NCBI GenBank assembly: GCA_903837595.1
Contig: CAILVI010000011.1
Location: 1-44,178 of the forward strand
Source: an uncultured Thiodictyon sp.
Lineage (GTDB): Bacteria > Pseudomonadota > Gammaproteobacteria > Chromatiales > Chromatiaceae
Direction: 5' to 3'
Length of the DNA: 44,178 nt
Shown piece by piece: positions 19,234-28,437 of the stretch. Each line of letters begins with the position of its first letter. The stretch's first letter is position 1. The notes below the pieces were generated by a model. That model searched no databases and had not been told where the DNA came from. It was given only the letters and a program-made list of their open reading frames with translations. The translations under genes and the position numbers were made by a program.

Positions 19234-19623
19234 TTAGCTTGCATCCCGAGTCGTCAAATACTTTGTTACTTCCGCCAGCAAAATGTCGGCGCGCTGGATC
19301 ATCTCACGGACTTCGTCTTGAGTCAGTACCGCATCAATGCCGTAATCCCCGATCTGACGCTTATCGAAGGCGTCCAGCAGCCAGCGGTGATAGCGTGGGT
19401 CGAGGTCGCCAGTCTTGGCGAAATGGGCACCGAAGGCACCAATCGCCCCGCTATGCTTGGAGAACCGGAGCCCTTTTTCGGTCAGCAATGCCTGCACGCA
19501 GTAGAGCATCGCGTAATAGGCTCGGCTGGCGGCAAAGTCCGTATCGTCATCCGCCAGCAACCGCGTTGCAGCTCGGATAGCACGACTGGCCTTATCCAAT
19601 AGCTGGCTGCCTTCTTTCGTCAT
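19234..19623 (-). CDS. HEPN domain protein (UPF0332-type), toxin partner of MNT
   Basis: A 129-residue HEPN-domain protein. Known HEPN partners of MNT nucleotidyltransferases are RNases or their regulators in type II or VII toxin-antitoxin modules. The start ATG at 19623 overlaps the stop of the MNT gene (ATGA). Helical features are SRAYYAMLYCVQALLTEKGL, the KHSGAIGAFGAHF segment, and the UPF0332-type FDKRQIGDYG near the C-terminus. The classical R-x4-6-H motif is not obvious, so RNase activity is uncertain. The family call comes from the fold signature plus the MNT neighbour. Confidence 0.85.
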   Translation of the reverse strand: MTKEGSQLLDKASRAIRAATRLLADDDTDFAASRAYYAMLYCVQALLTEKGLRFSKHSGAIGAFGAHFAKTGDLDPRYHRWLLDAFDKRQIGDYGIDAVLTQDEVREMIQRADILLAEVTKYLTTRDAS

Positions 19624-19940
19624 GCAGCAATCGCCTCTGCATGCGCATTGGCTAAAAAGGCGGTGCGCCGCTCCCGCCAATCCCTTTCGGAGACAAAGAC
19701 CCGACTGATCGTTACTCCATGCTCCAGTGACAGCCGTGAGGCTAGGTGACCGGTGCGATCGATCTCGGCGCCGTAGTGCTCGATCGAATCGAGGACGACG
19801 AGCACGTCCAAATCCGACTCGGGTTGTGCCTGGCCGCGGGCATAGGAGCCGAACAGAAAGAGCCCTTTCAGCCTCGGACCATAGATGGCCGACAGTCCGC
19901 TGCGCAGTTCCAAACGTAGATTCGTGCTCAGGTCATGCAT
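19620..19940 (-). CDS. MNT-type minimal nucleotidyltransferase, antitoxin partner of HEPN
   Basis: A 106-residue minimal nucleotidyltransferase with the polymerase-beta-like motif GSYARGQAQPESDLDVLVV, that is GS followed by DxD. In characterised MNT-HEPN modules the enzyme neutralises its HEPN partner by adding nucleotides to it. It starts at the ATG at 19940 and its TGA overlaps the HEPN start by four bases, so the two genes are translationally coupled with the antitoxin first. The N-terminal MHDLSTNLRLELRSGLSAIYG helix precedes the catalytic strand. Residues after the motif (GAEIDRTGHLASRLSLEHG) keep the third acidic residue region. Confidence 0.9.
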   Translation of the reverse strand: MHDLSTNLRLELRSGLSAIYGPRLKGLFLFGSYARGQAQPESDLDVLVVLDSIEHYGAEIDRTGHLASRLSLEHGVTISRVFVSERDWRERRTAFLANAHAEAIAA

Positions 19941-20117
19941 CGGCGAGGGCTCGTGCTCTGGGTGGGCCTAGGCTTGCGTCGATTCTACGACAGACTGATC
20001 TTGGGTGGCGATGAGCCGCCGCCGGTTGCCGCGCAGCGCAGCCGCGCGGATCAGGCCCGGTGCTCCCCAGGTGCTCCGCCTCCGGCCGGAGCGCCGGGCC
20101 TCGAGACCAGGACTGGG

Positions 20118-22172
20118 CTAGCGCCCGGGGTCTGTCCCGTCCGGCTCAGCCACGGTGAGGGGCCGCTCGGCCAGGACCTCGTTACGCCCGCTCAACCAGC
20201 GCAGGACCAAGGTGCCCGCCTGGGCCGGCAGCTTGAGCCGCACCGGCACATAGCCGGCGATGCGGTCCTCCCGTACCAAGCCGCAGGTCACCGGGGGCGT
20301 CTTGCCCTGGGCAAACAGGCACAGCCGACCGTCGAGCCCATCCGGGGCCTTGAGCGCAATGGACAACTCCCCGCCCAGCGGTGCCCGCTCCGGGGCATCG
20401 ATGGCGATCTCCACCTCGGTGACCCTGATCGGCACGTCCACCAAGGGCGCCCGGTTGTCCGCCACCCAAAGCACCCGGTAGTCCCCGGGGACGGCGGGCA
20501 GACGCAGGCGCGAGGGCTGGTAGCCGCCCTGCTTGGCCGTGCGGATCAAGGCCGCCTCAATGGTCCTGTCCTTGCCCTGCGACACCAGCCGGACCTCACC
20601 GTCGAGCCCATCCGGTCCTCGGGGCAGCACCTCGATCTGGGTCCCCTTGGGCGCGCTGGCGGGGAGCTCCAGCGATACCTCGGCTCCGTCGATACGCAGC
20701 GGCGACTCGGCCAGCACCTCCTTGCGGTCGCTGACCCACTTGAGTGTAAAGTCCCCGGGCTGGCTGGGCAGCCGCAGTTCCACCGGCTTGTAGCCCCCGA
20801 TGGCGTCCGGGCGCACTCCGGCCTAGACAATGACGATGTCCTTGCCCTTGGCGACCAGCCGCACATTGCCAGCGAGGCCTTCGCTGGCCCGGATGCCCAC
20901 CCGCAGCAGGGTCCCGGCCACCGCCGATTCCGGAGCCGCCAGGCCCGCCTCGGCCGGGACCAGGGCCAGGGGCGCCCGCGCCAGCAACTCCTTTCTGGCG
21001 CTCAGCCATTTCAGGTCGTAATCGCCCGCGTCGGCCGGGAGTCGCAGCTCGCAGGGCTGGTAGCCCCCGGTACGGGCCGGATGGGCGCCGCAGAAGCCCA
21101 GGTCCTGGGTGCGACCCTTGGGGTAGAGATAGACATAGCCGTCCAGCCCCTCCGGGGCCTCAAGCCCCACCTTGAGCAGGGTGCCGGCGGTGGCGGATTC
21201 CGGAACGGAGAGACGCACGTCCGACTCCACCACGGCCAGTGGCCGCTCCGCGTAGACCCGCTTGTCTTCCCCTAGCCACTTGAGCACATAAGGACCCGGC
21301 TGGGCGGGCAGTCGGATTTCCACCGGCCGATAGCCGCCCGTGGGCGCCGGCCTCACGCCACCGAACCCCAGGTCCCGGTCCCGCCCCTTGGGGAACAGAT
21401 AGACATAGCCCGTGTGTCCCTCCTCGCCCTTGAACTCCACCTGGACCAGGGTGCCCTTGAGGGCCGAGTCGGGGGCGACCAGTTCCACCCTGGGCAGGGG
21501 CGGCGGCGCGGGCCTGGGCGGCGGCGGCGCGACGGGCTGGCTGACCTTGGCCGTCTCGCTCAGCGCCTGGTTCAGCTCGGCCGCATCGGCGGCGGCGATG
21601 AAGCGACCGCCGGTGGCCTCCGCCAGGCAGCGCAGGCCCTTCTGGTCCTCCAGCTTGGCGACGTCAAATCCGATGACGTGGGCGGTGAAGTCCACACCCA
21701 GCTTTTCCAACTCGGCACCCAGCGCGCAGGGGTCCATGTCGCAGGTCTCTTTGCCGTCGCTCAGGAGCACCACCGTCGCCTTGTTCTCTGCGAACTTGAG
21801 TGCCTCGGCGGCCTGCTTCACCGCCGCCGAGAGCGGGGTCATGCCCTTGGGCACCAATCCGTCCACCCGCTTTCCCAGGGCGGCCGCATCCAGCGGTCCA
21901 ACCGGTACCACCGTCTCGATGTCGTTGCAGTCCCCCTTGCTGCGGTGTCCATAGACCACCAGCCCCACCTCGCGGTCCGTCGGCCAGTCTGCCAGCAGGT
22001 CCTTCAGTGCCTGCTTGGCGATGTCCATCTTGGACCGCCCATCCAGTCGGCCCCACATGCTGCCCGAGGCGTCCAGCACCAGCATGACCTGATCGGCGGC
22101 CTGGGCGGTCTGGGCGGCCAGGGTTAGGGCGCAGAGCGCGACGGCCGCACGTTAGTGGAGTCCGGTCTTCAT
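20118..22172 (-). pseudogene. von Willebrand factor A protein with repeated beta domains, broken by two in-frame stops
   Basis: Read from the ATG at 22172 (GAGG ribosome site upstream), the gene spans 684 codons in one continuous phase but has two stops. The first is a TAA as codon 7 (22152-22154), inside the signal peptide (MKTGLH-stop-RAAVALCALTLAAQTAQA). The second is a TAG as codon 450 (20823-20825), inside a repeat. Otherwise it is intact: a vWA domain with the metal site DASGSMWG and later VVLLSDGKETCD, a proline-rich linker, then about five ~90-residue repeats (PESATAGTLLKVGLEAPEG, GRTQDLGFCGAHPARTGGYQP). Repeat sequence continues in phase past the TAG with GVRPDAIGGYKPVELRLP. Starts at 22085 and 20816 could make two pieces, but the first would lack its export signal. 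Most likely a recent pseudogene or assembly errors. Confidence 0.8.
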
Positions 22173-22307
22173 AGGGGACCTCGTCATCGGTTGGTCGGTT
22201 TCTTGGGGCGTGAGGATTTCAGCACCTCCCGGGTCGGAATGCCAGCCTTCAACACGGCATACTCCCTGGTGCCTGAGAAGCCGGGGTCCAACCTCGCCGT
22301 TCGCCGT

Positions 22308-23930
22308 TCATTTGAAGATCGTCTTTAGCCGGGTCACCTCGGCGTCGCTCCAGCCGGGTGGTTGGGTCAGCGCCAGCCAGGCGTCGATGTAGTGTGCCGG
22401 CGCGAATTCGTGACCGAAGCCTTTCGGGCTGACGCCCGCCACCATGTCGGCAACCAGTTGCAGCATCGTCACGAGCGGAAACCAGCGCAGGTCAGGCGAT
22501 ACGTCGGGGCCGCGGGGTGCCTTGAGCCAATCCGGCTCACGCCACGCCGACTGCGGACTGAAGAAGGTGATTGGATCGCTGGCGTACTGGAGGAAGGCGA
22601 TCCGAAAGGCCCCCCAGGGTTGGTCGCCCCTGTCCAGTCCGCCGTCCTGGTTCATGAACCGCACCACCGACCCGCCGCGAAAGCGGGGCAGCCACGCGGG
22701 CGATCCGGGATCGCGCTGCTCGGTCATCCGCCGCCAGGCGTCGTTGCGGAAGGGTGGGCCGCTCCAGAGTGCGCCGTTGAATGGGTCATCGATGATGTCG
22801 TAAAGATCGAACGAACGATCGGAGTTCAATGAACCCAAGCTCAATCCGTTGAGGTAGAGCCGCGGCCGCGCGTTGCGGGGCAGGCTGCGCCAGTAGCCAT
22901 AAACCTCCGAGAACAGTGCGCGGGCCATCTCGGCGCCATACGCGCCCTCGGTCAGCAGTGCGAGCGGGCTGTTCAGATAGGAGTACTGGGCCGCCACCGT
23001 GGCAATGTCGCCACGATGCAGGTACTCGGCCGGATCCTGCGCTGATGCATCGATCCAGCCGGTGCCGGTCGGTGTCACCAGCAGCAGGACCGAGCGTTCA
23101 AAGCCGCCCACGCGCTTCAACTCATCCAGCGCCAGACGTGCCCTCTGCTCGGGACTGTCGGCTGAGTTCAAGCCGACATAGACGCGAATCGGCGCCGGCA
23201 TCGGGGCGGAAAAAAAGCGGCTCAGGTCTTCGGCGTCGGGCCCGCCGGCAACGAAACGGCGGCCCTGGTGGCCGAGGTCTTCCCAATTGATCAGAGAAGC
23301 CTGACTTCCGGTCTGGTCGGGACGGGTGGGACGCGGCAAATCGTCCTGAATCAGCGCATCGAGTTGCTGAAACGAACGATCGGCCACACGCAGCAGGCCG
23401 CTCAGCAAGACGCCGTCGATCACGGACCAGAACAGCGCCACGGCAGCAACAATACCCAGGAGATTTGACACTCTGGGCGGCACGAAACGCCGCAGTTTGA
23501 CCGAAAGCATCCGCAACACCCAGCGGAACGCGCGCGCGAGCGCCAGCAGGAGCGCGAACAACACCACCGCGATCAGGCCGAGCATCACTGGTTGCAGGCC
23601 GGCTGACGCCTCCATGCCCATCAGTTCGCGAAGCGCGTTTTGCCAATGGGTTGCCTGCCACAGAAAACTCACCGCGACCAAGAGGCAGAGCAGCGCTGCG
23701 ACGGACTTGATGATGATCGCGGTACGTTCGCGCCACACCGGCAATTGCAGCGAGTTCCACAGGGCGACCGTGGCAACGCCCAGACCATAGCCGGCCGAAA
23801 ATGACAGGCCGGAAAGAATGCCCTGAATGAAGAACGGCCTTGGCAGCAGCGAGGGCGCCAGAGAAAAGGCAAAGAAAACGGTCCCGACGAGTAGACCCAC
23901 ACTGTTTAGATACATTGGCTTTGTCATCAC
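22308..23930 (-). CDS. Abhydrolase_9-type membrane alpha/beta-hydrolase
   Basis: A 540-residue inner-membrane protein. The N-terminal half has about five hydrophobic segments (LVGTVFFAFSLAPSLLPRP, LSFSAGYGLGVATVALW, VAALLCLLVAVSFLW, LIAVVLFALLLALARAF, LGIVAAVALFWSVIDGVLL). The C-terminal half is a putative hydrolase domain: a nucleophile-elbow-like GLSLGS after PRLYLNG, and conserved FRGGSVVRFMNQDGG and SDPITFFSPQSAW. These match the paired Abhydrolase_9_N and Abhydrolase_9 families, which are poorly characterised. It starts at 23930. It is on the same strand as the vWA pseudogene, 136 bp away, with no other sign of linkage. The substrate is unknown. Confidence 0.83.
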   Translation of the reverse strand: MMTKPMYLNSVGLLVGTVFFAFSLAPSLLPRPFFIQGILSGLSFSAGYGLGVATVALWNSLQLPVWRERTAIIIKSVAALLCLLVAVSFLWQATHWQNALRELMGMEASAGLQPVMLGLIAVVLFALLLALARAFRWVLRMLSVKLRRFVPPRVSNLLGIVAAVALFWSVIDGVLLSGLLRVADRSFQQLDALIQDDLPRPTRPDQTGSQASLINWEDLGHQGRRFVAGGPDAEDLSRFFSAPMPAPIRVYVGLNSADSPEQRARLALDELKRVGGFERSVLLLVTPTGTGWIDASAQDPAEYLHRGDIATVAAQYSYLNSPLALLTEGAYGAEMARALFSEVYGYWRSLPRNARPRLYLNGLSLGSLNSDRSFDLYDIIDDPFNGALWSGPPFRNDAWRRMTEQRDPGSPAWLPRFRGGSVVRFMNQDGGLDRGDQPWGAFRIAFLQYASDPITFFSPQSAWREPDWLKAPRGPDVSPDLRWFPLVTMLQLVADMVAGVSPKGFGHEFAPAHYIDAWLALTQPPGWSDAEVTRLKTIFK

Positions 23931-24410
23931 CCTAGGTTATTCAAGACACTTAAGCGGGACGGACACCCAATCCGCACAGACGTGGTTGGATGGCCGCCAT
24001 GGGTTCCTCTTGCAAAGGATCGTCGAGAATCGCGAATGGCTCGGGGCTGGGGTGGTGGAGAAAGCACCAATAAGATCGTGCATGGTGCCACGACGGCGGT
24101 CTGGAGGGTGGTCCCGACCGTGGTTATGATGCCCGTTCGCAGGCCAAGACGCATCGAGTTGGCGCCGCTTCCAAGAGACTCAAGCCCGGTGGGCGCAGCG
24201 GCCTTGATCATCGTTCCAACCAGCGGCCATCTTCTGGAGTCCAAGGCTTTAGCCTTGGTCCTGTCCAGCCAAGGCTGAAGCTTTGGACTCCACGCTGGCC
24301 GGAACGATGATCAAGGCCGCGCGGCCTCACGCCGGCCCGTGCGCTAAGATTAAGCCTCAATCGATCAAAGGACAGGGGCGCCGCCGTGCGGGCGCCGGGA
24401 GCACAGCAGC
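23931..24410. other. 480-bp intergenic region between divergent genes, containing a large palindrome
   Basis: Between the divergent hydrolase and CHAT genes I see no coding sequence that looks real. The right half is occupied by the palindrome described separately (24198-24320). The last ~90 bp must contain the CHAT gene promoter, but I find no convincing -35/-10 pair. Confidence 0.6.
24198..24320. repeat. 123-bp imperfect palindrome (REP/MITE-like hairpin)
   Basis: The outer arms, GCGGCCTTGATCATCGTTCC at 24198-24217 and its exact complement at 24301-24320, pair over 20 bp. Inside, CTGGAGTCCAAGGC around 24235-24248 pairs with GCTTTGGACTCCA around 24280-24293, and a central AGCCTTGG pairs with CCAAGGCT. 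The whole element could fold into one long hairpin. It carries no gene. It resembles a non-autonomous palindromic mobile repeat, but no target duplication is obvious. Confidence 0.75.
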
Positions 24411-27400
24411 ATGCAGACCCTCAACCTCCAGCAGTCCGAGCTGGGCAACCATCGCTACCGCATCACCGTCTTCAGCGACCTGCCGGGGCTGACGCTCCAG
24501 CACGCGGTGGACATCGACTACCGGCTCTCGCCGGCCGACCGGGAGGCGCTGCGCTGGTACCTGGAGGACTACCTCGACCAGCCCTTCGACCCCAACCCCA
24601 GCATCGCCGCCCGCACCGAGCAGCGCCTGGCCGAGATCGGCCGGGAGTTGTTCGAGCAGCTCTTCGACACACGCAAGATGATCGAATGGTGGGCCCGCGC
24701 CAAGGACACGCTGAGTCAGCTCCGTATCGAGGTCTCCACCAGCGTCGCCGCGGCCACCGCCATCCCCTGGGAGCTGCTGCGCGACCCGGTCACCGACACC
24801 CCGCTGGCGCTGGAGGCCGCCGAGTTCGTGCGCAGCCACCGCGACGCCCGGCGCCAGCCGACGGTGCCGGCGCAGGCGGACCAGCTCCGTATCCTGCTGG
24901 TCATCTGCCGGCCCCGGGAGGATCAAGACGTGCCCTTCCGCTCCGTGGCGAGCCACCTGGTGCGCGGCCTCAACGCGGCCGCCCGCCGCCAGGTGAGCCT
25001 CACCGTGCTGCGCCCGCCCACCTTCGAGCAGCTCTCCCGCACCCTGCACGACGCCGACCACGGCGGCGCGCCCTTCCACGTGGGCCACTTCGACGGCCAC
25101 GGGCTCTATGCCGACGCCGCGGCGCTCAAGGCGAACTTGGGCGGGCTCGATGCGCTGCGCTTCGATGCCGGCCGCCAGGGGCCGCAGGGCTTCCTGCTGT
25201 TCGAGAATCCGAACTCGGAGACCAACAGCGACTTCACCAGCGGCGAGCGCATCGGCGAACTGCTGGTCAAGACGCGCACCCCGGTGCTGGTGCTCAACGC
25301 CTGCCGCTCGGCCCATGCCGAGGCCCCGGAGCGCGACGCGGCTGACGCGAGCAACCCGGCGACCGATACCCCGGCGGCCGCCGAGCCCGCCTTCGGCTCC
25401 CTCGCGCAGGCCGTCATGGACGCCGGCGTCACCGGGGTCGTAGCCATGCGCTACAACCTCTGGGTGGTCACCGCCACGCACTTCGTCTACGAGCTCTACC
25501 GCAACCTGGTCCGCGGCAAGAGCCTGGGCGCGGCCGTGAGCCAGGGCCGCAAACAGCTCCATGCCGAGCCGCGGCGGCGCATCGCCTACCAGGACATCCC
25601 GTTGCAGGACTGGCCCGTGCCCGTGGTCTTCGAGGCCGCCCCCATCCGCCTGCTGCCCCAGGCCCGGGAGACCGGCGGCTGGGGACTCCGCCTCGGCCCG
25701 CCGCCCGGCGCGGACGGGGGCGAGCGCCAGCCGTCCCAACAGCCGGGCAGTGACCAGCTCCCGCCGCCGCCGGACATCGGCTTCATCGGCCGCGACGAGA
25801 CCCTGCTGGCCCTGGACCGCGCCTTCGACCGCGACCGCGTGGTGCTGCTGCACGCCTACGCCGGCGCCGGCAAGACCACGGTCGCCGCCGAGTTCGCCCG
25901 CTGGTATCGCGACACCGGCGGCCTCGGTGAGGGCGCGGCGGTGGGTCCGGTGCTCTTCACCAGCTTCGAGACCCACAAGCCCCTGTACCAGGTCCTCGGC
26001 GACTTCGGCGAGGTCTTCGCGCCGGCCCTGGAGCAACACGGCATCCCCTGGGGTGCCATCGCGGACCTGGGCCAGCGCCGCGACCTGGCGCTCCAGGTGC
26101 TGGCCCAGGTGCCCGTGCTCTGGGTCTGGGACAACCTGGAGCCCGTGGCCGGCTTTCCGGAGGGCGCCGAGTCCGCCTGGTCCACCGCGGAGCAGGCGGA
26201 GCTGCTCGCCTTCCTGCGCGCCGCCCGGCAGACCCAGGCCCGATTCCTGCTCACCTCCCGCCGCCCGGAGACCCCCTGGCTCGGCGACCTGCCCCGGCGC
26301 ATCCAGGTGCCGCCCATGCCCATGGCGGAGCGCGCCGCCTTCGCCGAGGCCCTGGCGCAGAAGCAGGGCAAGCGCCTCGCCGTGGCCGACTGGCGCCCGC
26401 TGCTGCGCTTCACCGAGGGCAACCCGCTGACCCTGCTCGTCGTCATCCGCCAGGCCCTGGCCGAGGGGCTGGGCGCCGCCGGCACCGATGCCGACGCCAT
26501 CGGCGCCTTCGTCCGGCGGCTGCGCGCCGGCGAGACCGGCCTTGCCGACGCGCAGAGCGAGCACCGCGACCGCTCCCTGGCCGCATCGCTGAGCTATGGC
26601 TTCGAGTGCGCCTTCGATGCCGACCAACAGCGCATCCTCGCCCTGCTGGTCTTCTTCCAGGGCTTCGTCGATGTGGATGCGTTGCAGCTCATGGGCAGTC
26701 CGGACGCCGACTGGTCCCTGCCCGCGCTGCGCGGCCAAGACCGCAACGCCCTCATGGCCCTGCTGGAGCGCGCCGCGGGCCTGGGCCTGCTGGAGGCATT
26801 GGGCGGCGGCTATTTCCGCATCCACCCGGCCCTGCCCTGGTTCTTCCGCCGGCTGTTCGAGCGCTGCTGGCCAGCCGCCGCTGCGGCACCGGCCCCGCCC
26901 GACCCGGCGGACACCGATGCGGTACCCGCCGGGCAACCCGCACCCGCCGAGGCCGCTACCCAGGCCTTCTGCACGGCCATGGGCGAGCTGGGCAACTACT
27001 ACCACGATCAATACGGCGACGGCCGCCGCGAGGTCATCGGCGCACTGCGCGCCGAGGAGGCCAACCTGCTCCAGGCCTGGCGGCTGGCCCGGCGGCACGG
27101 CCTCTGGCACCGCGTCATCGGCCCCATGCAGGGGCTGCGGCAGCTCTACGGCCACACCGGCCGTCGCGCCGAGTGGGCCGCCCTGGTCGCCGCGGTGCTG
27201 CCCGACCTGGTGGCTGACGACGGCGGGCCGCGGCCGGGGCGGGAAGACCAATGGGGTCTGGCCACCGACTACCGGGTCCGGCTCGCCGAGGAAGACCGCG
27301 ACTGGGCCGGGGCGGAGCGGCTGCAACGGCGGGCGGTGGACTGGCACCGCGAGCGCGCCGAGCCGCTGCTCGCCCGGCCGGCCGCGGGGCTGGACGGGGA

Positions 27401-28142
27401 CGACCGGAACCGGCTGCGGACGATGGCCGCATCGCTGCACGAGCTGGGCGAGATCCGACGCGGGCAGGAGCACCCGGACTGCGTCGCTGCCTATGAAGAG
27501 GCCCTGGCGCTGTTGGAGCGGATCGGGGAGACCGCCCAAGCGGCCATCTGCGCGTTCAACCTGGGGCACGTGCACACCGGCGTCCGTGGCCCTGGCGGAA
27601 TCCCCGCCCTGCGCGACCTGCCCAAGGCCGAGCACTGGTACCGCCGCAGCCTGGCGCTGCGGCCCGAGGGCGACCGCCAGGGCCGGGCGCGGTCGCTGGC
27701 CCAGTTGGGCGCGGTCGCCTGGGAGCAGGCATACGAGGCCAAAGCCGCCGGCGATGCGCAACAGGTGAGCACCCGGGTCCGGGAGGCCCTGGGCCACTAC
27801 CACCAGGCCCTGGACCTGCTGCCCGCGGACGCGGTGAACAGCCTCTCCGTGGCCCACAACCAGTTGGGCATGATCTACAAGAACATCGGCCAGCTCGACC
27901 AAGCCCTCCCGCACTATCAGCAGGCCATCCGACTCTTTGAAGGCGCGGGCGATCACCATCACGCAGCCGCAGCCCGCTACAACGTCGCCATCGCCCTGCT
28001 CCAGGCCAACCGCCACACCGACGCCCTGGACTACGCCCGCGCCGCCCTCCAGGGCTTCCAGCGCTACGGCGAGCGCGCCCAGCGCGACATCGACGATGCC
28101 CAGGCCCTGATCCGCCACATCCAAGCCGCGGCGCCCGCGTAG
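24411..28142 (+). CDS. CHAT protease - STAND NTPase - TPR protein
   Basis: A 1243-residue cytosolic multidomain protein. Residues ~100-410 form a caspase-like CHAT domain with the predicted catalytic histidine in HFDGHG (H230) and cysteine in VLVLNACRSA (C298). A linker ending PPPPDIGFIGRDETL leads into a STAND/NB-ARC-type ATPase: P-loop HAYAGAGKTT (to residue 490), Walker B-like VLWVWDNLE (about 570) and sensor FLLTSRRPE (about 612), followed by a winged-helix-like stretch (LSYGFECAFDADQQRILALL). From about residue 860 to the end are TPR-like repeats (LSVAHNQLGMIYKNIGQLDQ, ALPHYQQAIRLFEGAGDHHH). The design, sensor repeats plus nucleotide switch plus protease, is that of prokaryotic immune or cell-death receptors. 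No substrate gene lies beside it. The start at 24411 lacks a strong ribosome site. Confidence 0.88.
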   Translation: MQTLNLQQSELGNHRYRITVFSDLPGLTLQHAVDIDYRLSPADREALRWYLEDYLDQPFDPNPSIAARTEQRLAEIGRELFEQLFDTRKMIEWWARAKDTLSQLRIEVSTSVAAATAIPWELLRDPVTDTPLALEAAEFVRSHRDARRQPTVPAQADQLRILLVICRPREDQDVPFRSVASHLVRGLNAAARRQVSLTVLRPPTFEQLSRTLHDADHGGAPFHVGHFDGHGLYADAAALKANLGGLDALRFDAGRQGPQGFLLFENPNSETNSDFTSGERIGELLVKTRTPVLVLNACRSAHAEAPERDAADASNPATDTPAAAEPAFGSLAQAVMDAGVTGVVAMRYNLWVVTATHFVYELYRNLVRGKSLGAAVSQGRKQLHAEPRRRIAYQDIPLQDWPVPVVFEAAPIRLLPQARETGGWGLRLGPPPGADGGERQPSQQPGSDQLPPPPDIGFIGRDETLLALDRAFDRDRVVLLHAYAGAGKTTVAAEFARWYRDTGGLGEGAAVGPVLFTSFETHKPLYQVLGDFGEVFAPALEQHGIPWGAIADLGQRRDLALQVLAQVPVLWVWDNLEPVAGFPEGAESAWSTAEQAELLAFLRAARQTQARFLLTSRRPETPWLGDLPRRIQVPPMPMAERAAFAEALAQKQGKRLAVADWRPLLRFTEGNPLTLLVVIRQALAEGLGAAGTDADAIGAFVRRLRAGETGLADAQSEHRDRSLAASLSYGFECAFDADQQRILALLVFFQGFVDVDALQLMGSPDADWSLPALRGQDRNALMALLERAAGLGLLEALGGGYFRIHPALPWFFRRLFERCWPAAAAAPAPPDPADTDAVPAGQPAPAEAATQAFCTAMGELGNYYHDQYGDGRREVIGALRAEEANLLQAWRLARRHGLWHRVIGPMQGLRQLYGHTGRRAEWAALVAAVLPDLVADDGGPRPGREDQWGLATDYRVRLAEEDRDWAGAERLQRRAVDWHRERAEPLLARPAAGLDGDDRNRLRTMAASLHELGEIRRGQEHPDCVAAYEEALALLERIGETAQAAICAFNLGHVHTGVRGPGGIPALRDLPKAEHWYRRSLALRPEGDRQGRARSLAQLGAVAWEQAYEAKAAGDAQQVSTRVREALGHYHQALDLLPADAVNSLSVAHNQLGMIYKNIGQLDQALPHYQQAIRLFEGAGDHHHAAAARYNVAIALLQANRHTDALDYARAALQGFQRYGERAQRDIDDAQALIRHIQAAAPA

Positions 28143-28437
28143 GGTCCGCCCCGCGGACCAACCGTCATCTGGCTCATCTGGCTCCCACGCTCCCGCGTGG
28201 GAGCAAGTGCGGGCGCTCTGCGTCCATATCGGCTGACCGGACGCGGAGCGCCCGCTCGACACTCCCACGCTGGAGCGTGGGAGCGAGAAGAGGCTGGAGC
28301 GTGGGAGCGAGAAGAGGCCGGAGCGTGGGAGCGAGAAGACCGACCCCAACGGGGTCGAACATACCAGCCCAGGGCAACGCCCTGGGTGTGATGGATATTG
28401 GGGAGTCTAGCCCTGAAAGGGCGTGACATCCGGACCT
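28143..28437. repeat. Cluster of hairpin repeats, including three 24-bp tandem units, between convergent genes
   Basis: The 295-bp space between the convergent CHAT and MBL genes is packed with palindromes. GCTCCCACGC/GCGTGGGAGC lies at 28181-28204. A 17-bp arm pair (one mismatch) spans 28208-28254. A 24-bp unit containing GGAGCGTGGGAGCGAGAAG is repeated in tandem at 28271-28294, 28295-28318 and, without its last bases, 28319-28338. CGACCCCAACGGGGTCG is at 28341-28357, CCCAGGGCAACGCCCTGGG at 28368-28386, and CCCTGAAAGGG near 28411. This is a REP/BIME-like intergenic mosaic; some hairpins probably end transcription from both sides. No gene is seen. Confidence 0.75.

Noticed and set aside
28271-28338. 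CRISPR-like array
   Set aside because: The 24-bp units are directly adjacent with no spacers, so this is a simple tandem repeat within a hairpin cluster.
24357-28349. 1330-codon open frame on the minus strand opposite the CHAT gene, and similar long frames at 14853-16583 and 29967-32258
   Set aside because: They have shadow composition (long runs of G, A, Q, V, H) with no domains, while the opposite strand carries clear protein motifs. High GC in third codon positions explains the lack of stops.
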